A stretch of DNA of 64,000 nucleotides from Nitrospirota bacterium (lineage in GTDB: Bacteria; Nitrospirota; JACRHL01): NCBI GenBank assembly GCA_016212085.1, contig JACRHL010000005.1, forward strand, positions 202,364 to 266,363. The letters run 5' to 3'. Of this stretch, positions 9,144 to 17,534 are shown one piece after another. The notes under the pieces are model-generated. The model saw nothing but the letters and a program-made list of their open reading frames with translations, had not been told where the DNA came from and ran no database searches. Every line of letters starts with the position of its first letter. The stretch's first letter is position 1. Made by a program: the position numbers and the translations under genes.

Positions 9144-9911
9144 ATGGGTCTGCTGGATGGGAAGAGGGGGGTCATCCTCGGGGTGGCCAACGCCAAGTCG
9201 ATCGCCTACGGCATCGCCAGCTCGTTGCGCCGCGAGGGTGCGGAACTGGCGCTCACCTACCTGAACGAGGCGGTTGAAAAACGCCTCCGCCCGTTGGCCG
9301 ACGAGCTTCAGGCGTCGCTGGTGCTGCCCTGCGACGTGGGCGCCGAGGGGCAGGTGGAAGCCGCCATGCGCCAGGTGGGCGAGCACTTCGGCCAGATCGA
9401 TTTCGTGGTGCACTCGGTGGCCTTCGCCCAGAAGGACGACCTCAAGAACCCGCTGCTCATGACCACCCGCGAGAACTTCCTGCTCTCCCTCGACATCAGC
9501 GCCTACTCGTTCATCTCCGTGTGCCGCCATGCGGCGCCGTACATGAGCAGCGGCGCCAGCGCGCTGACCCTCACCTTCTACGGTGCCGAGAAGGTGATGC
9601 CCAACTACAACGTGATGGGCGTGGCCAAGGCGGCGCTGGAGGCCTCGGTGCGCTATCTGGCGCAGGATCTGGGGTCGCGCAACGTGCGCGTCAACGGCCT
9701 GTCCGCCGGGCCCATCAAGACCCTGGCGGCCTCCGGCATCGGCGATTTCCGCAGCATCCAGACGCGCGCCGCCGAGCGGGCGCCCCTGGGCCGGGTGGTG
9801 ACCATCGACGAGGTGGGCGACGCGGCCGTTTACCTGCTGTCGCCCCTGGCGCGCGGCGTGACCGGCGAAATCCACTACGTGGACGCGGGCTACAACGTCA
9901 TCGGCATGTAG
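9144..9911 (+). CDS. fabI: enoyl-[acyl-carrier-protein] reductase (NADH)
   Basis: A 255-residue short-chain dehydrogenase that catalyses the last reduction step of each fatty-acid elongation round. The N-terminus carries the FabI form of the cofactor loop (GVANAKSIAYGIA). The active-site signature includes a tyrosine in FYGAEK and the Tyr-x6-Lys pair in NYNVMGVAKAALEA. Length is close to that of E. coli FabI. The ATG at 9144 was chosen because AGGAG sits at 9133-9137; longer in-frame extension upstream has no family similarity. It is one base from the GTG of ribD. Confidence 0.95.
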   Translation: MGLLDGKRGVILGVANAKSIAYGIASSLRREGAELALTYLNEAVEKRLRPLADELQASLVLPCDVGAEGQVEAAMRQVGEHFGQIDFVVHSVAFAQKDDLKNPLLMTTRENFLLSLDISAYSFISVCRHAAPYMSSGASALTLTFYGAEKVMPNYNVMGVAKAALEASVRYLAQDLGSRNVRVNGLSAGPIKTLAASGIGDFRSIQTRAAERAPLGRVVTIDEVGDAAVYLLSPLARGVTGEIHYVDAGYNVIGM

Positions 9912-9912
9912 C

Positions 9913-11037
9913 GTGACCACCGACGCGGCCTGGATGCGGCGCGCCCTGGCCCTGGCCCGGCGCGGCCTGGGGCGCACCGCCCCCAACCCGCTGGTGGGCG
10001 CGGTGGTGGTCAGGAACGGCAAGGTGGTGGGCGAGGGCTACCACCGCGGCCCCGGCACCCCCCACGCCGAGATCCACGCCCTGGCCGCCGCCGGCCGCGC
10101 CGCCCGGGGCGCCACCCTCTACGTTACCCTCGAACCGTGCGGCCACACCGCCAAGCGCACCCCGCCGTGCGCGCCGGAGGTGATCCGCTCCGGCGTGAAG
10201 CGCCTGGTGGTGGGCATGGTGGACCCCAACCCGAAGGTGGCGGGGCGCGGCATCAGGGCCATCGCGGCCACGGGCATCGAGGTGTCGGTGGGGGTGGAGG
10301 ATGCCGCCTGCAAGGCCCTCAACGCCCCCTACGCGCGGGTGATGGAACGCGGCCTGCCGTGGGTCACCCTCAAGTTCGCCCAGACCCTCGACGGCAAGGT
10401 GGCCACCGCCACCGGCGAATCCAGGTGGATCACCGGCGAGGTGGCGCGTCGTCACGGCCACCGGCTGCGCGACCGGCACGAGGCCATCATGGTGGGCATC
10501 GGTACCGTGCTGGCCGACGACCCGGAGCTCACCTGCCGGGTGCGCGGCGGGCGCGACCCGTTGCGGGTGGTGGTGGATGCCAACCTGGCCACGCCGCCCA
10601 CGGCGCGCGTGTTGACGCCGGGCGCCCAGGCCCCTACCATCCTGGCGTGCGTGGCCGACGCCAGCATCGGCCAGGGCAAGGCGCTGGCCCGGGCCGGCGC
10701 CGAGGTGCTGCGCCTGCCCGCCCGCAACGGCCGGGTGGACCTGACGGCGCTGCTGGCCGGGCTGGCCGCGCGCGGCGTGCACCGGGTGCTGTGCGAGGGG
10801 GGCCCCACCCTGGCGGCGGAGCTGCTGCGGCTGGGCCTGGTGAACCGGGTGGCCTGCTACGTGGCCCCCGCCGTGATGGGCGGCGACGACGCCCGCGGCA
10901 GCGTGGCCGGCCGCTCGCCGGCGGCCCTGGCCGACCGGGTGGCGCTGGGCCCCTTCGCCGTGCGGCGGCTGGGCAAGGACCTGTTGTTGGAGGCGGACGT
11001 TCTGGACAAGGCGCCGCCGGAACGCTTGGAGAGGTGA
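9913..11037 (+). CDS. ribD: bifunctional riboflavin biosynthesis deaminase/reductase
   Basis: A 374-residue two-domain enzyme. The N-terminal deaminase domain (about 1-145) has the zinc signature HAE (51-53) and PCGHxxxxxxxPPC (Cys76, Cys86). The C-terminal domain (about 150-365) is the RibD-type reductase using NADPH, with KFAQTLDGK and CEGGPTLAAELL motifs. Together they convert the pyrimidine product of GTP cyclohydrolase II to the reduced ribityl-aminouracil intermediate of flavin synthesis. The start is GTG, one base after the fabI stop. No other rib genes are nearby, so the pathway is dispersed. Confidence 0.95.
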   Translation: MTTDAAWMRRALALARRGLGRTAPNPLVGAVVVRNGKVVGEGYHRGPGTPHAEIHALAAAGRAARGATLYVTLEPCGHTAKRTPPCAPEVIRSGVKRLVVGMVDPNPKVAGRGIRAIAATGIEVSVGVEDAACKALNAPYARVMERGLPWVTLKFAQTLDGKVATATGESRWITGEVARRHGHRLRDRHEAIMVGIGTVLADDPELTCRVRGGRDPLRVVVDANLATPPTARVLTPGAQAPTILACVADASIGQGKALARAGAEVLRLPARNGRVDLTALLAGLAARGVHRVLCEGGPTLAAELLRLGLVNRVACYVAPAVMGGDDARGSVAGRSPAALADRVALGPFAVRRLGKDLLLEADVLDKAPPERLER

Positions 11038-11039
11038 AC

Positions 11040-11435
11040 ATGCGCAAATGGCCCGTCGCTGCCCTGGTCTTGGCTTTCGTGCTGGCCCTGCTGCCGGCCC
11101 GGATGGCCCACGCGGACGACATCGCCCTGCAGAAGATCATGCGCAACGCCCTGTACGGCGGCGCCGTGGGCGCCCTGGTGGGCACCGCCATGCTGGCCTT
11201 CGCGGATCGCCCGTCCGACCATCTCAACTTCATCACCAATGGCGCCGCCGCCGGCGTGCTGATCGGCGCCGCCTGGGGGATCTATGACTCCCAGACCGCC
11301 TACGTGTCGCTGGAGCATGGGGCGGTTCACACCGCCATGCCCACCCCGGTGCTGCACCGCGAGCGGCCCTCCCTGGCCGGCGTCGGGTCGGGCGGGGTGA
11401 TGCTGTCCGCCAACCTGCTGGGGGTGCGCTTCTAG
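11040..11435 (+). CDS. small exported or membrane protein of unknown function
   Basis: A 131-residue protein with a clear signal peptide (ALVLAFVLALLPARMAHA) followed by two short glycine-rich hydrophobic stretches (LYGGAVGALVGTAMLAF and GAAAGVLIGAAWGIY) resembling glycine-zipper segments. It starts two bases after the ribD stop, preceded by GAGAGG. I do not recognise a named family. The glycine zippers suggest insertion in, or association with, the outer membrane. Position between ribD and ald gives no functional clue. Confidence 0.7.
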   Translation: MRKWPVAALVLAFVLALLPARMAHADDIALQKIMRNALYGGAVGALVGTAMLAFADRPSDHLNFITNGAAAGVLIGAAWGIYDSQTAYVSLEHGAVHTAMPTPVLHRERPSLAGVGSGGVMLSANLLGVRF

Positions 11436-11465
11436 GCGCCCCCCGGGAAGCCGGGGAGAACGTCC

Positions 11466-12560
11466 ATGCTGATCGGCATCCCCAGGGAGATCAAGGACCA
11501 CGAGTTCCGGGTGGCGCTGCCGCCGGACGCGGTGGCGCAGCTCACCGCCGCCGGGCACCCCGTGCGCGTGGCGCGGGGCGCCGGTGCCGGCAGCGGCTTC
11601 GATGACGATGCCTACCGGGCCGCCGGGGCGGATGTCTGCGCGCAGGAGGAGGCCTTTGGCGCCGACCTGGTGCTCAAGGTCAAGGAGCCCCAGCCCACCG
11701 AGATCCCCCTGTTCGGGCCGGAGCAGACTCTGTTCACCTTCCTGCACCTGGCGGCGGACCGGGAGCTGACCCAAAACCTGCTCGCCACCGGCGTCACCGC
11801 CATCGCCTACGAAGCGGTGCAGGCGGCGGACGGCCGCCTGCCCATCCTCGCCCCCATGAGCCAGGTGGCCGGGGCGCTGGCGGTGGTGGTGGGGGCCAAT
11901 CTGCTGCAACGCCGCCACGGCGGGCGCGGCGTGTTGCTGCCCGCCATCGACGGCGTGCCGGCGGGCCGCGTGACCGTGCTCGGTGCCGGCGTGGTGGGCA
12001 CCCACGCCACCCGCGTGGCCTGCGGCATGGGCGCCCGGGTGACGGTGCTGGACCGCTCCGGCGCGGCGCTCACGCGCATCGCCCACGACTTTCCCGCCGC
12101 CCGCACCCTGCCCAGCACCCCGGAATCCCTCGCCACCTGCCTGATGGAGACCGACCTGCTGGTGGGGGCGGTGCTGATCCCCGGCGCCCACGCCCCCAGC
12201 CTGGTGACCCGCGCCATGGTGCGCGCCATGCCCAAGGGCAGCGTGATCGTGGACGTGGCCATCGACCAGGGCGGCTGCGTCGAGGGCATCCGCGCCACCA
12301 GCCACAGCGATCCAGCCTACGCGGCCGACGGGGTGATCCACTGCGCCATTCCCAACCTGCCGGGGGTGGTGCCGCGCACCTCCACCCTGGCGCTGGCGGC
12401 GGCCACCATGCCCTATATCAAGACCCTCGCCGGCCACGGCTGGCGCGCCGCCGCGCGGCTCGACCCGGCGCTGAAGGCGGGAATTCGCATGACCGGCGGT
12501 AAATTGAGTCACCAGGGCATTGCGGATGCGTTCCGCCTACCCTATAATGCCGCATTCTGA
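11466..12560 (+). CDS. ald: alanine dehydrogenase
   Basis: A 364-residue NAD-dependent enzyme interconverting L-alanine and pyruvate plus ammonia. The substrate-binding N-terminal domain carries the catalytic Lys in VKEP (about residue 73) and His in FLHLAAD (about residue 94). The Rossmann domain has [11 protein letters not shown], and the conserved acid is in DVAIDQGG. These residues distinguish Ald from the related transhydrogenase alpha subunit and lysine-forming dehydrogenases. The start at 11466 is preceded by GGGGAGAA. The C-terminal codons contain the promoter of the following tRNA gene. Confidence 0.93.
   Translation: MLIGIPREIKDHEFRVALPPDAVAQLTAAGHPVRVARGAGAGSGFDDDAYRAAGADVCAQEEAFGADLVLKVKEPQPTEIPLFGPEQTLFTFLHLAADRELTQNLLATGVTAIAYEAVQAADGRLPILAPMSQVAGALAVVVGANLLQRRHGGRGVLLPAIDGVPAGRVTVLGAGVVGTHATRVACGMGARVTVLDRSGAALTRIAHDFPAARTLPSTPESLATCLMETDLLVGAVLIPGAHAPSLVTRAMVRAMPKGSVIVDVAIDQGGCVEGIRATSHSDPAYAADGVIHCAIPNLPGVVPRTSTLALAAATMPYIKTLAGHGWRAAARLDPALKAGIRMTGGKLSHQGIADAFRLPYNAAF
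12520..12548 (+). promoter_or_regulatory. promoter for tRNA-Pro inside the ald 3' end
   Basis: TTGCGG at 12520-12525 and a perfect TATAAT at 12543-12548 with a 17-base spacer. The predicted start is about 20 bases before the tRNA, lying within the last codons of ald. Confidence 0.6.
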
Positions 12561-12574
12561 ATCCGAGTGATTCT

Positions 12575-12651
<77 letters not shown>

Positions 12652-12737
12652 CTTTCCTCCCTGCATCGCATCTGTTTGCTGTCAGCCCGCGCGGTGCCAG
12701 GGCGGAGGTGTGTCGCGCCCGTGGGGCGCGACCCCCC

Positions 12738-12775
12738 AAAACAAAACGGCCGGCCCGTTGCCGGACCGGCCGTTT
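12738..12775 (-). terminator. Rho-independent terminator of the sulfur-carrier operon
   Basis: A perfect 10-base inverted repeat (AAACGGCCGG 12744-12753 with CCGGCCGTTT 12766-12775) with a 12-base loop. On the minus strand it is followed by a T-rich run, about 20 bases past the stop of the last operon gene. It could also stop read-through from the tRNA on the plus strand, but the U-run there is weak. Confidence 0.75.
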
Positions 12776-12794
12776 CGATTGCGCGAGAATTCCC

Positions 12795-13607
12795 CTAGTG
12801 CCGTTGCAGGGTGCAGCTGATCTCGTAGTCCAGCAGCTTCGTGATCTGCGGGTTGGGGCCGCACAGCAGGCAGTGGGGGTTCTTCTTGTACTTCACCTTC
12901 ATGAACTCCATCTCCAGGGCGTTGTAGACCAGCAGCTTGCCGGCCAGCACGTCGCCCTGGCCCAGGATGAGCTTGATGGTCTCGGTGGCCTGGAGGATGC
13001 CCACGGTGCCCGCCAGCACGCCCAGGATGCCCGCCTCCTGGCACGACGGCACCAGGTCCGCCGGGGGCGGCTCCGGGTACAGGCAGCGGTAGCACGGGTC
13101 GGTGGGCAGGTGGCCGCGCAGCACGGTCACCTGGCCGTCGAAGCGGAACATGGAGCCGGACACCAGCGGCTTTTTCAGCATGAAGCAGGCGTCGTTCATC
13201 AAAAAGCGGGTGGGGAAGTTGTCCGACCCGTCCATGACGATGTCGTAGTCCTTGATGATGTCCAGCACGTTGGCGCTGGTGATGCGCTCCTCCACCGTGT
13301 TGATGGTGATGTTGGGGTTGACGGCATGCAGGGTTTCCCGGGCCGACACCACCTTGGGGCGCCCCACGTCCGGCGTGGTGTGCAGGATCTGGCGCTGGAG
13401 GTTGGAAAGATCCACCACGTCCAGGTCGACGATGCCCAGGGTGCCCACGCCGGCCGCCGCCAGGTACAGGGCGGCGGGCGAGCCCAGGCCGCCGGCGCCC
13501 ACCATGAACACCTTGGCGTCCTTCAGCTTCTGCTGCCCCGCGCCGCCCACCTCCTTGAGGATGATGTGGCGGCTGTAGCGCTCGATCTCTTCTTCGGTAA
13601 AGCTCAT
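12795..13607 (-). CDS. E1-like sulfur-carrier adenylyltransferase (MoeB/ThiF/HesA family), copy 1
   Basis: A 270-residue enzyme of the E1-like superfamily that adenylates the C-terminal glycine of ubiquitin-like sulfur carriers. The nucleotide-binding VGAGGLGSP loop is near residue 38, followed by DLSNLQRQ and MDGSDNFPTR. The likely thiol-transfer cysteine is in PSCQEAG. Two CxxC pairs (CYRCLY and CLLCGP) should bind structural zinc. There is no rhodanese domain. The start at 13607 was preferred because it gives the conserved MSFTEEEIERYSRHI opening and has GGAG upstream. It is the last gene of the operon and paralogous to the E1-like gene at 15544-16344. Confidence 0.9.
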   Translation of the reverse strand: MSFTEEEIERYSRHIILKEVGGAGQQKLKDAKVFMVGAGGLGSPAALYLAAAGVGTLGIVDLDVVDLSNLQRQILHTTPDVGRPKVVSARETLHAVNPNITINTVEERITSANVLDIIKDYDIVMDGSDNFPTRFLMNDACFMLKKPLVSGSMFRFDGQVTVLRGHLPTDPCYRCLYPEPPPADLVPSCQEAGILGVLAGTVGILQATETIKLILGQGDVLAGKLLVYNALEMEFMKVKYKKNPHCLLCGPNPQITKLLDYEISCTLQRH

Positions 13608-13653
13608 AACCACTCCATTGCCGGTTCCGGCCCGTTTCATCGAGCCGGGGGCG

Positions 13654-13905
13654 TTATTCGATGACGTTGCGCTCGATCGGGTCCACCCCCACGCCCAGGG
13701 CGATCATGCGCTTCACGGCCGCGTCGATCTCGGCGTGGGTGCCGGACAGGGACAGGTCCATGGTGCCCACCCCTTCCTGGATGTCGGCGCGGCGGATGTT
13801 GAACTCCACCTCGTGTTCCCGGGCGATGCGGCACAGCACCGGCTCGGTGACCGAGGTGCGCGGGAAGGTGAGGTGGAAGCGCAACGCGTGCCGTTCCACG
13901 GTCAC
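13654..13905 (-). CDS. NIL-domain protein
   Basis: An 83-residue protein made of a single ferredoxin-like NIL domain (named for an Asn-Ile-Leu motif; here FNIRRADI). NIL domains occur at the C-terminus of methionine-importer ATPases, where they sense methionine, and in proteins of homocysteine formation. The GTG at 13905 overlaps the stop of the carrier gene as GTGA. Placement next to a sulfur carrier, E1 enzymes and threonine synthase suggests binding of a sulfur amino acid or a part in homocysteine or cysteine synthesis. That role is inferred. Confidence 0.8.
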   Translation of the reverse strand: MTVERHALRFHLTFPRTSVTEPVLCRIAREHEVEFNIRRADIQEGVGTMDLSLSGTHAEIDAAVKRMIALGVGVDPIERNVIE

Positions 13906-14180
13906 GCGCCCCCGGCGATGGCCGGGACGATGGACACCAGGTCGCCGTCGGCGAGCCGGGTGTCGGGCCCGTCGAGGAAGCGGATGTCCTCGTCGTTCAG
14001 GTAGATGTTGACGAATGGCCGGATGCCGCCCGTCTCGTCGCACAGCCGTGCCTTGAGGCCCGGGTGGCTGGCCTCGATATTGTCGATGATGGCGGCGATG
14101 GTCGCCCCCTGGGCGGGGACGTCGCTGCTTCCCCCGGTCAGCTTGCGCAGCGGGGCGGGAATGCGAACGGTGACAGCCAT
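13902..14180 (-). CDS. MoaD/CysO-like ubiquitin-fold sulfur-carrier protein
   Basis: A 92-residue beta-grasp protein most like the CysO group: opening MAVTVRIPAPLRKLTGG, core RPFVNIYLNDEDIRFL, C-terminus SIVPAIAGGA. Such carriers are adenylated on a C-terminal diglycine by an E1-like enzyme and converted to a thiocarboxylate that donates sulfide. Here one Ala follows the diglycine, so the encoded tail is GGA rather than GG and would need trimming to work by the known mechanism. The ATG at 14180 fits the family length. It overlaps the NIL gene and lies downstream of thrC. Confidence 0.85.
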   Translation of the reverse strand: MAVTVRIPAPLRKLTGGSSDVPAQGATIAAIIDNIEASHPGLKARLCDETGGIRPFVNIYLNDEDIRFLDGPDTRLADGDLVSIVPAIAGGA

Positions 14181-14227
14181 GGTATGTGTCCCTATCCTAA
14201 CGGTCGAATCAACGGGAACGGGGCCTG

Positions 14228-15520
14228 TCAGCCACGACCGGCGGCCTTGGCCTGGGCGACGCTCGCCCCCTTGTCCTCCAGGGAGAACTTGTTCTCGAAG
14301 TCGGTGAGGGAGGGGGAGATGCGCACCACGTCGCCCACCTTGCCCTGCACCGCCTCCTGGGTCTTGAGGCCGTTGCCGGTGATGTAGGCCACCACCACAT
14401 CGTCCTTGCCGAAGGTGCCCGCCTCGGCCAGCTTCCTCAGGCAGCCGATGGTGACGCCGCCGGCGGTCTCGGCGAAGATGCCCTCGCACTCGGCCAGCAG
14501 CTTGATGCCCTCGACGATCTCGTCGTCGGAGACGTGGGCCATGCGGCCGTCCGTCTCCTGGGCGGTCTTGAGGGCGTAGAAGCCGTCCGCCGGGTTGCCG
14601 ATGGCCAGGCTCTTGGCGATGGTGTCGGGCTTCACCGGCCGGACGAAGGCGCGCCCCTCCTCGAAGGCGCGGGCGATGGGCGAGCAGCCGGTGGCCTGGG
14701 CCCCGTGCATGCGCGTGGGGTGCTCGTCGATGATGCCCAGCTTGGCCAGCTCGGTCAGGCCCTTGCGGATCTTGGTGTACAGGGAGCCCGAGGCCATGGG
14801 CGCCACCACGTGGTCGGGGGCGCGCCAGCCGAGCTGCTCGGCGGTCTCGAAGGCCAGGGTCTTGGAGCCCTCGGCGTAGTAGGGGCGGACGTTGATGTTG
14901 ACGAACGCCCACGGGTATTCGGAGGCGATTTCCGAGCAGAGACGGTTCACGTCGTCGTAGTTGCCGTCCACCGCCAGCACCGTGGGGTTGTACACCAGGT
15001 TGCCCAACACCTTGCCCGCCTCCAGGTTGGAGGGGATGAACACGTAGCAGCCCAGGTTGGCCTCGGCCGCGTGGGCCGACACCGAGTTGGCCAGGTTGCC
15101 CGTGGAGGCGCACGCCACGGTCTTGTAGCCGAACTCGCGGGCGCGGCTGATGGCCACCGACACCACCCGGTCCTTGAACGACAGGGTGGGGTGGTTGACC
15201 GTGTCGTTCTTGACGTAGAGGTGGTTCAGGCCCAGCTTGCGGCCCAGGTTCTTGGCGTGCACCAGCGGCGTCATGCCCACGTGCAGGCCCACCGTGGGCG
15301 GCCCGTCCACCGGCAGCAGGGCCGCATAGCGCCACAGGGACAGGGGGCCGGCCTGGATCGTCTCGCGGGTGAGGGTCTTGCCGATGGCGGCGTAGTCGTA
15401 GTCCACCTCCAGGGGGCCGAAGCAGAACTCGCAGACGTGGATCGCCTCGGCGGGGTAGGCGCTGCCGCATTCGCGGCACTTGAGCCCGAGGATTTTCGAG
15501 GTCGTTTTCGCGTTAACCAT
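14228..15520 (-). CDS. thrC: threonine synthase
   Basis: A 430-residue PLP enzyme of fold type II converting O-phosphohomoserine to threonine. An N-terminal zinc ribbon (CRECG and CEFC, Cys15/18/30/33) marks the class with this extension. The PLP lysine is in TLSFKDR (about residue 116), and the phosphate loop is likely near ASTGN. It is embedded among sulfur-carrier genes instead of thrA or thrB, an arrangement that raises the possibility of sulfide use on the same activated homoserine. That is speculation; sequence features are those of an ordinary ThrC. GGGAG precedes the ATG. Confidence 0.9.
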   Translation of the reverse strand: MVNAKTTSKILGLKCRECGSAYPAEAIHVCEFCFGPLEVDYDYAAIGKTLTRETIQAGPLSLWRYAALLPVDGPPTVGLHVGMTPLVHAKNLGRKLGLNHLYVKNDTVNHPTLSFKDRVVSVAISRAREFGYKTVACASTGNLANSVSAHAAEANLGCYVFIPSNLEAGKVLGNLVYNPTVLAVDGNYDDVNRLCSEIASEYPWAFVNINVRPYYAEGSKTLAFETAEQLGWRAPDHVVAPMASGSLYTKIRKGLTELAKLGIIDEHPTRMHGAQATGCSPIARAFEEGRAFVRPVKPDTIAKSLAIGNPADGFYALKTAQETDGRMAHVSDDEIVEGIKLLAECEGIFAETAGGVTIGCLRKLAEAGTFGKDDVVVAYITGNGLKTQEAVQGKVGDVVRISPSLTDFENKFSLEDKGASVAQAKAAGRG

Positions 15521-15543
15521 TTTCTATCGATCTCCCCACCGGC

Positions 15544-16344
15544 CTACAGGGCGCAGGCCCGCTGTTCCCCGTCCATCAGGTCGGTGATGGTGGGATGGTC
15601 GCCGCACACCGGGCAGTCCGGGTTGCGCTTCACCTTCACCTCGCGGATCTCGCTGTCCAGCGCCTGGTAGGTGAGCAGCCGGTTGGTGAGGCTGCGGCCG
15701 ATGCCGAGGATCATCTTGAGCACCTCGGTGGCCTGGATGGTGCCGATCACCCCCGCCAACACGCCCAGCACCCCCGCCTCCTGGCAGGTGGGCACGGTGC
15801 CCTCCGGCGGCGCCTCGCGGAAGATGCACCGGTAGCAGGCGCTTTCGCGCGGGCGGATGGCCATCACCTGGCCGGAAAAGCGCAGGATGCCGCCGTGGAT
15901 CAGCGGCTTGCCGGTGAGCACCGCCAGGTCGTTGATGAGGAACTTGCTGGCGAAGTTGTCGGTGCCGTCGATGATGTAGTCGTAACCGGCGACGATCTCG
16001 CGGGCGTTGTGGGCCATCAGCCGGTCGTGGTAGGTGACCACCTCCACGTCCGGGTTCATGAGGTTGACCTTTTCCCGGGCCGACTCGGCCTTGTGCACGC
16101 CCACGTCCTTGGTGTGGTGGATCACCTGGCGTTGCAGGTTGGAAAGGTCCACCACGTCGTCGTCGATGATGCCCAGCTTGCCGATGCCGGCGGCGGCCAG
16201 GTACATGGCGGCTGGCGCCCCCAGGCCGCCGGCGCCGACGATGAACACCGATGCCCGGCGGATCTTGGCCTGGCCGATGCCGCCCACCTCGGGCAGGATG
16301 ATGTGGCGGCTGTAGCGCTCAATCTGTTCTTCGGTAAAATCCAT
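15544..16344 (-). CDS. E1-like sulfur-carrier adenylyltransferase (MoeB/ThiF/HesA family), copy 2
   Basis: A 266-residue paralogue of the enzyme at 12795-13607, sharing the MxFTEEQIERYSRHI opening, VGAGGLGAP nucleotide loop, DLSNLQRQ, DGTDNF, PTCQEAG and two zinc CxxC pairs (CYRCIF, CPVCGD). It would adenylate the C-terminal glycine of a ubiquitin-like carrier. It sits between the ThiS-cysteine synthase fusion and thrC. Having two E1-like copies in one operon with two carrier modules suggests one per carrier, but partner choice cannot be read from sequence. Confidence 0.9.
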   Translation of the reverse strand: MDFTEEQIERYSRHIILPEVGGIGQAKIRRASVFIVGAGGLGAPAAMYLAAAGIGKLGIIDDDVVDLSNLQRQVIHHTKDVGVHKAESAREKVNLMNPDVEVVTYHDRLMAHNAREIVAGYDYIIDGTDNFASKFLINDLAVLTGKPLIHGGILRFSGQVMAIRPRESACYRCIFREAPPEGTVPTCQEAGVLGVLAGVIGTIQATEVLKMILGIGRSLTNRLLTYQALDSEIREVKVKRNPDCPVCGDHPTITDLMDGEQRACAL

Positions 16345-16403
16345 GACTCGCTTCCATGCCGCTGGACGGGGCCGGCGTATCCGCGATTGGCCCCGGGCGC
16401 GGC

Positions 16404-17534
16404 TTAGATGTTGAAGTATTTCTCGATGCTGAAGTAGCGTTCGCCCGTATCGGGAAACAGGGTGACCACGCGTTTTCCCGGTCCCAGCTCCCGGGCCACC
16501 TGCATGGCGGCCAGGGCGTTGGCGCCGGAGGAGATGCCAACCAGCAGCCCCTCCATGCGGGCAAGCTGCTTGGCGGTCCGATAGGCGTCGTCGTCACCCA
16601 CCTTGATGATGCGGTCGATGATGGCGCGGTTCAGCACCGGCGGCACGAAGCCCGCGCCGATCCCCTGGATCTTGTGCGGGCCCGGCTCGCCGCCGGACAG
16701 AACCGCGGAGGTCTCGGGCTCGACCGCGATCACCTGCACGCCCGGGATCCTTTCCTTCAGCACCTCGCCCACGCCGGTGATGGTGCCGCCCGTGCCCACC
16801 GCCACCACGAAGGCGTCGATGCGCCCCCCGGTGGCCTCGAGGATCTCCAGGGCGGTGCTCTTGCGGTGCGCCGCCGGGTTGGCCGGGTTCTCGAACTGGT
16901 TGGGCATGAAGTAGCTGGGGTTCTCCTCGCGCTGCCGCTCCGCCTCGCGGATCGCGCCGCGCATGCCCTCCCACGCGGGGGTGAGCACCAGCTGGGCGCC
17001 ATAGGCCGACAGCAGGCTGGCGCGCTCCATGCTCATGCTCTCGGGCATTACCAGGATCAGGCGCAGGCCGCGCACCGCCGCCAGCATGGCCAGGCCGATG
17101 CCCGTGTTGCCGCTGGTGGGCTCGATGATGGTGCCGCCGGGCTTGAGCTGGCCGCTCTCCATCGCTGCGTCGATCATGCCCTCGCAGATGCGGTCCTTCA
17201 CCGAGCCGCCGGGGTTGAAGTACTCCACCTTGGCGAGCACCTCGGCCATGCCCTTCTCCACCAGGCGGTTGAGGGGCACCATCGGGGTGTTGCCCACCAT
17301 CGCGGCCACGTTGGGGAACAGCCCGCCGGCGCCGCCGCCCATGAAGAAGAGCAGCTCGAGCTTGTCGCCCTCGGCCAGGCGCGTGGTGTCGAACGCCTCG
17401 CGCGGCAGGATGGTGCCGTTCAGCTCGATGGAGACCATGCGCGGCTCGATCTCCCTGTGGGACAGCAGGCTGCCCACGGTGGCGCCGGCGGCGGCTTCCT
17501 CTTGTTTACCGTTGATCTTGATGCGAATCGACAT
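16404..17534 (-). CDS. ThiS-like domain fused to cysteine synthase (CysK/CysM family)
   Basis: A 376-residue fusion. Residues 1-71 form a ThiS-like beta-grasp domain (MSIRIKINGKQEEAAAGATV...FFMGGGAGG). Residues 72-376 form a complete PLP-dependent O-acetylserine sulfhydrylase-type enzyme: VGNTPMVPL, PLP lysine in GGSVKDR, PTSGNTG substrate loop, GTGGTITG phosphate loop. The synthase makes cysteine from an activated serine and sulfide. The diglycine of the carrier domain is internal, so thiocarboxylate chemistry would need cleavage; otherwise the domain may only dock an E1 enzyme. The ATG at 17534 was chosen because the beta-grasp domain begins there. It is the first gene of the operon, behind a strong promoter. 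Confidence 0.92.
   Translation of the reverse strand: MSIRIKINGKQEEAAAGATVGSLLSHREIEPRMVSIELNGTILPREAFDTTRLAEGDKLELLFFMGGGAGGLFPNVAAMVGNTPMVPLNRLVEKGMAEVLAKVEYFNPGGSVKDRICEGMIDAAMESGQLKPGGTIIEPTSGNTGIGLAMLAAVRGLRLILVMPESMSMERASLLSAYGAQLVLTPAWEGMRGAIREAERQREENPSYFMPNQFENPANPAAHRKSTALEILEATGGRIDAFVVAVGTGGTITGVGEVLKERIPGVQVIAVEPETSAVLSGGEPGPHKIQGIGAGFVPPVLNRAIIDRIIKVGDDDAYRTAKQLARMEGLLVGISSGANALAAMQVARELGPGKRVVTLFPDTGERYFSIEKYFNI

Noticed and set aside
13902..15479. A single 525-residue minus-strand frame spanning thrC and the carrier gene
   Set aside because: Only its last 92 residues are real (the carrier). The rest is out of frame with thrC, which is complete and conserved.
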